Source: UBA3071 sp965369635
GTDB lineage: Bacteria; Chloroflexota; Anaerolineae; UBA3071
Direction of reading: 5' to 3'
Assembly: GCA_965369635.1 (NCBI GenBank)
Contig: CBDURC010000071.1
Span: forward strand, 1-13,124
DNA: 13,124 nucleotides
Both the position numbers and the translations under genes were made by a program. Below are positions 1 through 6,825 of the stretch, one piece after another; the stretch's first letter is position 1, and each line of letters starts with the position of its first letter. The notes below the pieces were generated by a model. That model was given only the letters and a program-made list of their open reading frames with translations, did no database searches and was not told the origin of the DNA.

Positions 1-24
1 CCCTTCTAGAAAACCAACTGGAGT

Positions 25-43
25 GCATCGTCTCCGACGATGC
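25..43. repeat. Short hairpin downstream of lipid kinase gene
   Basis: An 8-bp perfect inverted repeat, GCATCGTC and GACGATGC, encloses a 3-nt loop (TCC). It lies about 55 bp beyond the stop codon of the lipid kinase gene, next to the stronger hairpin at 62-94. It may be a second 3'-end structure or another dispersed palindromic repeat. The sequence alone does not decide between these. Confidence 0.45.
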
Positions 44-61
44 GGCCCAGCCATAAGACAA

Positions 62-94
62 AGACCTCCGAGGTCTCCAGGACCTCGGAGGTCT
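62..94 (-). terminator. Candidate intrinsic terminator / palindromic repeat
   Basis: A perfect 14-bp stem (62-75 pairs with 81-94; left arm AGACCTCCGAGGTC) encloses a 5-nt loop. It starts two bases beyond the TAG stop of the lipid kinase gene. Read on the minus strand, the stem is followed by CTTTGTCTTATGG, a moderately T-rich tail. Position and tail fit a rho-independent terminator for that gene. The perfect palindrome also resembles the hairpin inside the STAND gene at 13017-13049, so it may be a dispersed repeat that happens to serve as terminator. Confidence 0.6.
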
Positions 95-96
95 GC

Positions 97-1014
97 CTAC
101 GTCCGCACGGTGAGAGCGCCAGGCAACAGGCGGAAGGTCGCAGGGGCTTCGCCCACGTACTCGCCATCCGCCTGCAGGATCACGCGCTTCTCCGACTCCA
201 CGTGCACCGTGCTGGAGCGATAGGCGTCCACCTTGGGGTGAGTCAGGTGCGTGCCTCGGTAGACGCGAGGCACCTGCAGCAACAGCTCCAGCTTCGTCGT
301 ATCGCCGATGATCACCACGTCGAAGAGGCCGTCGTCGGGCCTAGCATCTGGCGCGATGTGCATTCCCCCGCCGAAATAGCGCCCGTTGGCTACGACGACG
401 GCATTGGCCCGCTGTTCCACCGTGCGATCGTCTAACGTGACGACGACGGGCTTGTTCTCGTAGGTAATGAGGGTGGTGACCAGGCTGATAAGATAGGGAA
501 TGGTCCCCCCGCCCGCCTTGGACTTGCGGTTCACCCGATCCGCCACCTCGCCATCGAACCCAAGGCCGGCGGCGTTGGGGAAGTACTCGACGACCTCCTG
601 CCCCTCCCGCCAGCAGTGGATGACCCCCAGGTCAATGCACCGATCCGAGCCATGCACCAGACGGTGAGCGGCAGCGAGCGGTTCCCGAACCAGGCCCACG
701 GTGCGGGCGAAGTCCGACCCCGTGCCACAGCAGATGGCTCCCAACACTATCCCCTGGGGTATCTCGTCCTCAATCACCAGGCCATTGACCACCTCGTGGA
801 TCGTGCCATCGCCGCCGACAGCGACGATCAGGCGGCAGCCATCGGCCACGGCCTGGCGGGCCAGTTCCACAGCGTGGTCAGGGCCTTCGGTCAATACGTG
901 GTCGAACTCCACTCCTTCCCCGTGCAGCTCATCTCGTAGTTGCGGCCACAGCTTGCCCCCTCGTCCGTTTCCAGCCACGGGATTGACGATCAATCGCATC
1001 GGCTGTACAGCCAT
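97..1014 (-). CDS. Diacylglycerol kinase-family lipid kinase (YegS/BmrU type)
   Basis: The 305-residue protein has the signatures of the diacylglycerol/sphingosine kinase catalytic family, which phosphorylates a lipid hydroxyl with ATP at the inner membrane face. Visible motifs are NPVAGNGRGG near residue 11, the nucleotide-binding GGDGT at 67-71, GTGSDFAR at 97-104 (the usual GTGNDFAR with Asn replaced by Ser), NAAGLGFDGE near 147, NGRYFGGGMHIAPDA near 210 followed by DDGLFDVV, and a C-terminal QADGE. The length is normal for YegS/BmrU proteins. The ATG start is backed by AGGAGGGG just upstream (AGGAGGGGACAATG on the minus strand). The gene is divergent from the GT-C-like gene and ends in a hairpin. 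The likely role is recycling or phosphorylating diacylglycerol or a related lipid; the exact substrate cannot be read from sequence. Confidence 0.9.
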   Translation of the reverse strand: MAVQPMRLIVNPVAGNGRGGKLWPQLRDELHGEGVEFDHVLTEGPDHAVELARQAVADGCRLIVAVGGDGTIHEVVNGLVIEDEIPQGIVLGAICCGTGSDFARTVGLVREPLAAAHRLVHGSDRCIDLGVIHCWREGQEVVEYFPNAAGLGFDGEVADRVNRKSKAGGGTIPYLISLVTTLITYENKPVVVTLDDRTVEQRANAVVVANGRYFGGGMHIAPDARPDDGLFDVVIIGDTTKLELLLQVPRVYRGTHLTHPKVDAYRSSTVHVESEKRVILQADGEYVGEAPATFRLLPGALTVRT

Positions 1015-1058
1015 TGTCCCCTCCTAATTCATCGACCGTGTGCACTGCCCTCAGTGTC

Positions 1059-1087
1059 TAGGCATGCGGCGACTTTTGGTGTATAAT
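1059..1087 (+). promoter_or_regulatory. Candidate sigma70-type promoter for the GT-C-like gene
   Basis: A perfect TATAAT lies at 1082-1087. TAGGCA (4 of 6 matches to TTGACA) sits 17 bp upstream at 1059-1064. The pair lies in the 176-bp gap between divergent genes and points towards the plus-strand gene starting at 1191, which would give a leader of roughly 95 nt. The -10 match is strong and the -35 match weak. Confidence 0.5.
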
Positions 1088-1149
1088 GCTACTGTAGAGG
1101 TCGGGTTGCCCGCCCCTGGGCCTGGAGATTAGGCACGGAGGGCATGGAA

Positions 1150-1171
1150 GGCATGGAGACCATGCCCCTAC
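1150..1171. repeat. Hairpin in leader, GCCCCTAC-type end
   Basis: GGCATGG (1150-1156) and CCATGCC (1160-1166) form a perfect 7-bp stem with loop AGA, followed by CCTAC. The right end GCCCCTAC matches the ends of the palindromes at 7270-7298, 11191-11214 and 11479-11506. GGCATGG also occurs at 1141-1147. The hairpin lies 20 bp before the start codon of the plus-strand gene, so it could affect translation. It is probably a relative or fragment of the GTAGGGGC repeat family. Confidence 0.45.
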
Positions 1172-1190
1172 TTGTTATCAAGGCATCAAG

Positions 1191-2636
1191 ATGCGATACG
1201 CTAAACTGGATGGACTGCTTCTGACCCTGCTCGTCATCGCCAGAGTGCGCATTGACACCCTGGCGGAGGCGGCTGTGCTCCCCTTGCGCCAGCAGGACGT
1301 GGCCCGCCACCCGCTGCTGGGAGAACTGCTCTCACCTACGGCGATGGAATTGCTGGCCCAGCAGGGTTTTGCCGATCCTATCACTCTGCTGCTCATCGTG
1401 ATGGCCTTGGCCGCGCTGGCCGTTTACCTCGTGATCAGCTTTACCGCTAAGCAACTCAGCCGCCGTGTCTATCGGGCCAAACTGGCGCTCATCTGGCTCA
1501 TCGTGGTGCTGACGGTCGTCGCACCCACGTTGAAGATGACACTGCTGCGCCAGCAGAGCGGCCCTGCCAGCTATGCCCACGACGGCGGCGTCATTCAGAC
1601 CGAAGCCACCATCGAGTACTTCCTCAGCGGTCGCAATCCCTATATTGAGGACTACCTGCAGACCCCCATGGCAGAGTGGGGCCTGGGCGAGTTCCGCACG
1701 GCGCTCTACCACTACCCCTACCTGCCCTGGACCTTCGTCTTCTCAGCGCCTTTCTACAAGCTGGGCCAGACACTCCTCGGCTGGTATGACCAGCGCTTCG
1801 TCTACCTGCTCCTCTTCGTGATCACGCTGGCATTCGCTCCTGCGTTGACCCGCAAGCGGGACAGCAGGCTGCTGCTGGTTATGACCCTGGGACTGAACCC
1901 CATCATGGGCAGCGACGTCATCTTCGGCCAAAACGACAGCTTCGTGTTCTTCTGGATCGTGCTATCGCTGTGGCTTATGGCTCGGAGCAGCGAGATGCCC
2001 AATGACCGCCGCGCTGCGCCGTGGCAACTCGGCTCGGCGGCTGCGTTCGGTCTGGCCTGCGCCTCCAAGCCCACAGCCTGGTTCCTGGCCCCGTTCTATG
2101 CCTTGCTCCTGGCGCCGCCGCCATCACTTGGCACCGGTCAGGAGACCGGAGCGAAACCGAAGGGGTGGGCTCGCCCCGCCCCAAGCGGGGCTCGCTGGCT
2201 GGTGACGCTGGCACGCCGCGCCTGGCCAGCGTTGGCGGTTTTCCTGCTCCTCGTCCTGCCCTACCTCATCTGGGATGCCAGCGCTATGGTGGACGACGTC
2301 TGGCTCTGGGCCAGCGGCCGAGGAGAGCATGCTTACCAGATCTGGGGCTGGGGAGCGTCCAACCTGTTGCTGGCGCTGGGGTGGGTGAACTCCCGCTTCG
2401 ACTATTGGCCCTTCTGGCTACTGCAACTTTCCGTCTGCGGGCCGCTGTTGGTCTACCTCCTTCGGCGTCAGTGGCAAGAGAATCGCATCGCCACCGCCTG
2501 CAGCAACTACGCCCTCTTCCTGCTGGTCTTCTTCTTCCTCTCACGCTTTCTGAACGAGAACTATCTCGGCTATATCCTGGCCTTCCTGACCCTGGGGGTA
2601 TTGTGGCGAGATGATCTTCTTTCAGCAGAGTCATAG
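1191..2636 (+). CDS. Polytopic GT-C-like membrane protein (GT87-like)
   Basis: The 481-residue protein is strongly hydrophobic, with about ten likely membrane segments (for example near 62-85, 98-112, 204-220, 250-264, 283-308, 345-361 and 435-465). After the second or third helix comes an extracytoplasmic stretch with HDGG at 130-133, then FLSGRNPYIEDY near 144-155. Later come GQND at 246-249 and SKPT at 292-295. This acidic first loop, the G.NPY pattern and the GQ/KPT motifs recall GT-C polyprenyl-phosphate-sugar glycosyltransferases of the GT87 (DUF2029) kind; D131 is a plausible catalytic residue. A hydrophilic insert at about 314-334 coincides with a palindromic repeat. The start has only a weak ribosome site. 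The gene converges on the mutase gene with an 8-bp gap. The family call is inferred from pattern and is uncertain. Confidence 0.72.
   Translation: MRYAKLDGLLLTLLVIARVRIDTLAEAAVLPLRQQDVARHPLLGELLSPTAMELLAQQGFADPITLLLIVMALAALAVYLVISFTAKQLSRRVYRAKLALIWLIVVLTVVAPTLKMTLLRQQSGPASYAHDGGVIQTEATIEYFLSGRNPYIEDYLQTPMAEWGLGEFRTALYHYPYLPWTFVFSAPFYKLGQTLLGWYDQRFVYLLLFVITLAFAPALTRKRDSRLLLVMTLGLNPIMGSDVIFGQNDSFVFFWIVLSLWLMARSSEMPNDRRAAPWQLGSAAAFGLACASKPTAWFLAPFYALLLAPPPSLGTGQETGAKPKGWARPAPSGARWLVTLARRAWPALAVFLLLVLPYLIWDASAMVDDVWLWASGRGEHAYQIWGWGASNLLLALGWVNSRFDYWPFWLLQLSVCGPLLVYLLRRQWQENRIATACSNYALFLLVFFFLSRFLNENYLGYILAFLTLGVLWRDDLLSAES
2134..2191. repeat. In-frame palindromic segment in GT-C-like gene
   Basis: Two adjacent inverted repeats lie here: CCGGTC (2134-2139) with GACCGG (2144-2149), loop AGGA; and GCCCCGC (2173-2179) with GCGGGGC (2185-2191), loop CCCAA. 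The segment is in frame and encodes a Gly/Ala/Pro-rich hydrophilic stretch (about residues 314-334) between two membrane helices. It looks like an inserted repeat at a tolerated loop, as in three other genes of this window. Confidence 0.5.
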
Positions 2637-2644
2637 GCAGATCG

Positions 2645-4324
<1,680 letters not shown>

Positions 4325-4338
4325 TTGCAGCCTCCAGT

Positions 4339-4414
4339 CTTGAGCATGGGAGCGGAGGAGCGGAGGAGCAGAGGAGCACCCTTGCTCCCGCGCACCCTAG
4401 CTCCCCTGCTCAAC
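4339..4414. repeat. 76-bp terminal-inverted repeat element, intergenic copy
   Basis: The element runs from CTTGAGCATGGGAGC to GCTCCCCTGCTCAAC, imperfect 15-bp inverted ends, with a purine-rich core of GGAGGAGC-type units. It fills most of the 102-bp gap between the acyl-CoA ligase and mutase genes. Aligned by hand with the reverse complement of 10176-10251, it has the same length, no gaps and 72 of 76 identical bases. It carries no gene and is too short for an autonomous insertion sequence. It may form a hairpin in the ligase-mutase mRNA. Confidence 0.85.
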
Positions 4415-4426
4415 GGTGGCTCCCTC

Positions 4427-6139
4427 TCACTGCGCCGCCATCTTGGCCTTGTCTTCTTCTACCAACACGCGGCGCAAGATCTTGCCCACAATAGTCTTGG
4501 GCAGTTCGCTGCGGAACTCGACGAACTTGGGCACCTTATAGGGGGCCAGATTCTCCTTGCAGAAGGCTATGATCTCCTCCTCGGTGGCCGTCTCGCCCGG
4601 TTTGAGGACGATGTAGACTTTGGGTCGCTCGCCCTTGCCTTCCACCGGGATGCCAGCGGCAGCCACCTCCATCACCTTGGGGTACTCATAGAGCACGTCC
4701 TCGATCTCGCGGGGGTAGACGTTGAAACCACCTGCACCCAGGATCATGTCCTTCTTGCGATCCACGATCTTGAAATAGCCGTCTTCGTCCATGACAGCGA
4801 TGTCGCCGGTGTAGAGCCAGGGGGCGCCACCTGCAGGGTCGGACCGCAAGGCGATGGCCGTCTCGGCAGGATTATTCCAGTAACCGCTCATGACCTGCGG
4901 GCCACGGACGCACAGTTCCCCCCTCTCGCCGACCCCCAATGCTACTTCGCCAGTGTCCAGGTCCACGATCTTGACCTCAGTGTCGGGCCAGGGCACGCCG
5001 ATGGTGCCGGGGCGGTTCCCGTCGAAGATGGGATTGGCGTGAGTCACTGGCGAAGCCTCGCTCAGACCATAGCCCTCCACCAACCGCGCTCCGGTGAGTT
5101 CCTGGAAGCGCTTCTGTACCTCCATCGGCAGCCCGGCCGCGCCGCTGATGCAAGCCTTGATGGAGCCGACGTCGTACTTGCTCAGATCCGGATAGTTGTT
5201 GATGGCCACGTACATGGCCGGTACGCCGGGGTACTGGGTGGGCTTGTGCTGGGTGATGTTCTTGAGCACGTCGTCCAGGTCGCGTGGGTCGGGGATGAGG
5301 ATCATGGCCGCAGCAGTGAGGGTGCTGTGGTTCATGCAGGTGGTCATGGCGTAGCTGTGATACAGCGGCAGCGCCGTCAAGGACCTTTCCGTGCCTTCCT
5401 CGGCGTTAAGCCAGACTTTGCACTGGTAGGCGTTGACCAGGATGTTCTTGTGGGTCAACTGTGCGCCTTTGGAGATGCCGGTGGTGCCACCAGTATACAT
5501 CAGCACCGCCATATCGTCCAGGGAGACCGCCACGGGCTGGGGCTTGGCCTGCGCTTTGGCCAGCATATCAGTGAACCAGTAGGTGTTGGCATCGCCGGAG
5601 ATGTCCACGCGGTGGCCACCCTTCTTCTCCTTGAGCAGGGTGAAGAGCAGCTTAAGGATCGGCGGCAAGTAGGTCTTGATGTTGGCGACGATCACGTGGC
5701 GCAGGTTGGTGTCCGAGCGAATCCCTTTGATGCGAGGGTACATGAGGCTCAAGGTCACACAGACTTCAGCGCCGGAATCTTTGATCTGGTGCCTCAGTTC
5801 GCGGGCCGTGTACAGGGGATTACAGGGCACGACGATGCCCCCGATGCGCAGGACGGCGTAATAGGCGATGGGGAACTGGGGGATGTTCAGTAGGTGAACG
5901 GCCACCCGGTCGCCCTTCTTGACGCCTAGTCCCTGCAAGGCAACGGCGAAACGGTCCACGGCTTCGTTGTACTCGCGGAAGGCGATCTCGGTGCCCTTGA
6001 AGATGAGCGCCGTGTGGTCGGGGTACTTGCGTGCCATCTCCTCCAAGATGGCGGGCATGGTGGTCTCTGGGTAATCAAGGTGTTCCAGAACGTGAGACTC
6101 GTAGAACTTCAGCCAGGGCTTTTCATTGTGTACTGTCAC
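4427..6139 (-). CDS. AMP-forming long-chain-type acyl-CoA ligase (FadD-like)
   Basis: The 570-residue protein is an adenylate-forming acyl-CoA synthetase, which makes acyl-CoA from a carboxylic acid, ATP and CoA in the cytoplasm. Motifs in order: the P-loop signature YTGGTTGISKG at about 215-225, VEGYGLSEASP at 354-364, YTGD at 443-446, DRKKDMI at 460-466, and PKTIVGKILRR with the catalytic lysine near K553. Length and motif spacing are those of FadD-type medium/long-chain ligases; chain length is not readable. The start is GTG, chosen because GGAGGAGG (6146-6153) sits 6 nt upstream. The mutase gene follows, so the pair may activate and then isomerise an acyl chain. A 686-bp leader region with a strong promoter and RNA-like structures lies upstream, which suggests regulated expression. 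Confidence 0.95.
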   Translation of the reverse strand: MTVHNEKPWLKFYESHVLEHLDYPETTMPAILEEMARKYPDHTALIFKGTEIAFREYNEAVDRFAVALQGLGVKKGDRVAVHLLNIPQFPIAYYAVLRIGGIVVPCNPLYTARELRHQIKDSGAEVCVTLSLMYPRIKGIRSDTNLRHVIVANIKTYLPPILKLLFTLLKEKKGGHRVDISGDANTYWFTDMLAKAQAKPQPVAVSLDDMAVLMYTGGTTGISKGAQLTHKNILVNAYQCKVWLNAEEGTERSLTALPLYHSYAMTTCMNHSTLTAAAMILIPDPRDLDDVLKNITQHKPTQYPGVPAMYVAINNYPDLSKYDVGSIKACISGAAGLPMEVQKRFQELTGARLVEGYGLSEASPVTHANPIFDGNRPGTIGVPWPDTEVKIVDLDTGEVALGVGERGELCVRGPQVMSGYWNNPAETAIALRSDPAGGAPWLYTGDIAVMDEDGYFKIVDRKKDMILGAGGFNVYPREIEDVLYEYPKVMEVAAAGIPVEGKGERPKVYIVLKPGETATEEEIIAFCKENLAPYKVPKFVEFRSELPKTIVGKILRRVLVEEDKAKMAAQ

Positions 6140-6178
6140 GGGATGCCTCCTCCATCACTACTGGGCGCAACTTAGCCC

Positions 6179-6259
6179 CAATACAGTTCGTTAGGAGGGA
6201 GTTGAACTCCCGACCTCGGCAGTGCGACTGCCTCAGAACAGTCCATCTAAACCGTATTG
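6179..6259 (-). ncRNA. Candidate structured RNA / cis-regulatory leader element
   Basis: On the minus strand, CAATACGGTT (6250-6259) pairs with AACTGTATTG (6179-6188) over ten base pairs including one G-U. The same pair on the plus strand would hold an A-C mismatch, which favours minus-strand RNA. Inside are two hairpins of six base pairs with 3-nt loops, GGCAGT-CGC-ACTGCC (6218-6232) and GGGAGT-TCA-ACTCCC (6197-6211). An alternative stem GACTG/CAGTC (6226-6230 with 6239-6243) competes with the first hairpin. The element ends about 40 nt before the ligase GTG, in the same orientation, so it could be a leader switch or a small RNA. It matches no class I can name. The hairpins might also be DNA operators, their centres 21 bp apart. 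Confidence 0.45.
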
Positions 6260-6339
6260 AACTTGGCCCCTTGCATCCTGAGAACGGTACACCGGATTCT
6301 CGAAGGCTTGGACAGGGCACGCATCGTTGCGCTCTGGTC

Positions 6340-6361
6340 GCCCGCACGTCGGTATGCGGGC
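6340..6361. repeat. Inverted repeat in the ligase leader region
   Basis: GCCCGCA (6340-6346) and TGCGGGC (6355-6361) form a perfect 7-bp stem with an 8-nt loop. It is the only clear structure in the otherwise featureless stretch 6260-6448. No tract of T follows on either strand, so it is not a good terminator. Its role is unknown. Confidence 0.4.
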
Positions 6362-6448
6362 TGGCGGGGAAAAACGCGGGCAGGAACGACGATTGTGGAG
6401 TATCAGACTAGGATTTCTGCCATACACCCTTCCTTTCGCTGATCTCAC

Positions 6449-6592
6449 TACCGGACACATTCGTCAGGACGCGGATGAACACGGACAAACACGGATGTTC
6501 TCCTTCTTTTTTCGCCCAATTGTCCCCATTGTCCGCGGCCATCGGCGTTTGTCCGCGTCCCATTTGGTGACTTGCCGGAGAAGTGTCCGGTA
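6449..6592. mobile_element. MITE-like repeat with 10-bp terminal inverted repeats
   Basis: A 144-bp segment is bounded by perfect inverted ends TACCGGACAC and GTGTCCGGTA. Inside, GGACGCGGA (6467-6475) pairs with TCCGCGTCC (6552-6560), and the flanks consist of GCGGATGAACACGGACAAAC-type units. The core is A/T-rich (CTTCTTTTTTCG). The same units and a similar right end (GTCCRGTACAGA) recur at 10661-10946. No transposase is encoded, and no clear target-site duplication was seen. It is best described as a non-autonomous, dispersed palindromic element; mobility is inferred. Confidence 0.55.
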
Positions 6593-6672
6593 CAGAGACG
6601 CTCGCTCGCGAACCGCCACATGCCCAGGCTGAGGTCCGGTTACCAGTTTCAGTGCATCACCGTTAACGGCGA

Positions 6673-6713
6673 GGAGTTGCACTCCGAGCTCTCTGTTCGG
6701 GAGTACAACTCCC
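6673..6713 (-). promoter_or_regulatory. Pair of operator-like or RNA hairpins, related to 6197-6232
   Basis: On the minus strand GGGAGT-TGT-ACTCCC (6699-6713) is followed by GGAGT-GCA-ACTCC (6673-6685). The pair matches the arrangement of the two hairpins at 6197-6232: same GG(N)AGT-NNN-ACT(N)CC design, same CCGA after the first and TCGG into the second. In both pairs the right arm of hairpin 1 can instead pair with the left arm of hairpin 2. The sites lie 55-95 bp downstream of the predicted start of transcription at about 6771. They could be protein-binding palindromes or an RNA switch. Confidence 0.4.
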
Positions 6714-6777
6714 TCACATCGAGCAGACTGTGATCCACTGACTCACCACCCTACCACTCCGAATCTACCCTACCGGT

Positions 6778-6806
6778 ATTATACCCGCAAACGGGTTTTC
6801 CGTCAA
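6778..6806 (-). promoter_or_regulatory. Near-consensus sigma70 promoter, minus strand
   Basis: On the minus strand TTGACG (6801-6806) is followed after exactly 17 bp by TATAAT (6778-6783), which is 11 of 12 consensus bases at optimal spacing. Transcription would start near 6771 and run towards the acyl-CoA ligase. The promoter begins 20 bp beyond the stop codon of the DUF4012 gene, so it separates that gene from the ligase-mutase pair. The -10 box is centred in a palindrome (GGTATAATACC, 6775-6785 plus strand), and the 11-bp palindrome GGAACTGTTCC (6807-6817) abuts the -35 box. Both are plausible repressor or activator sites. Confidence 0.7.
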
Positions 6807-6825
6807 GGAACTGTTCCGTGATTTG

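Larger units (their letters stand above)
6140..6825 (-). other. Long non-coding region upstream of the acyl-CoA ligase
   Basis: No convincing protein gene is seen in these 686 bases on either strand. From the promoter end (right) towards the ligase it holds: a near-consensus minus-strand promoter, a first hairpin pair (6673-6713), a MITE-like repeat (6449-6592), a stretch with one clear hairpin (6340-6361), the folded 81-nt element (6179-6259), and the ligase ribosome site. If the promoter serves the ligase, the leader is about 630 nt, which is unusually long. Confidence 0.6.

Noticed and set aside
6179..6259. Possible tRNA gene on the minus strand (GTTCAACTC resembles a T-loop; TTCTGA resembles a Gln anticodon loop)
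   Set aside because: The T-stem has a mismatch or a loop of the wrong size, no proper D-arm is present, the anticodon-like loop has eight bases, and the closing stem has ten base pairs instead of seven. A decayed tRNA is not excluded.
6464..6682. 72-residue open frame on the minus strand starting with GTG
   Set aside because: More than half is the translated MITE-like repeat. The first 30 residues look somewhat protein-like, but there is no clear ribosome site or family.
6807..6817. LexA/SOS box
   Set aside because: GGAACTGTTCC has GAAC and GTTC arms but a 1-bp centre instead of the 4-bp spacing of Gram-positive-type SOS boxes.
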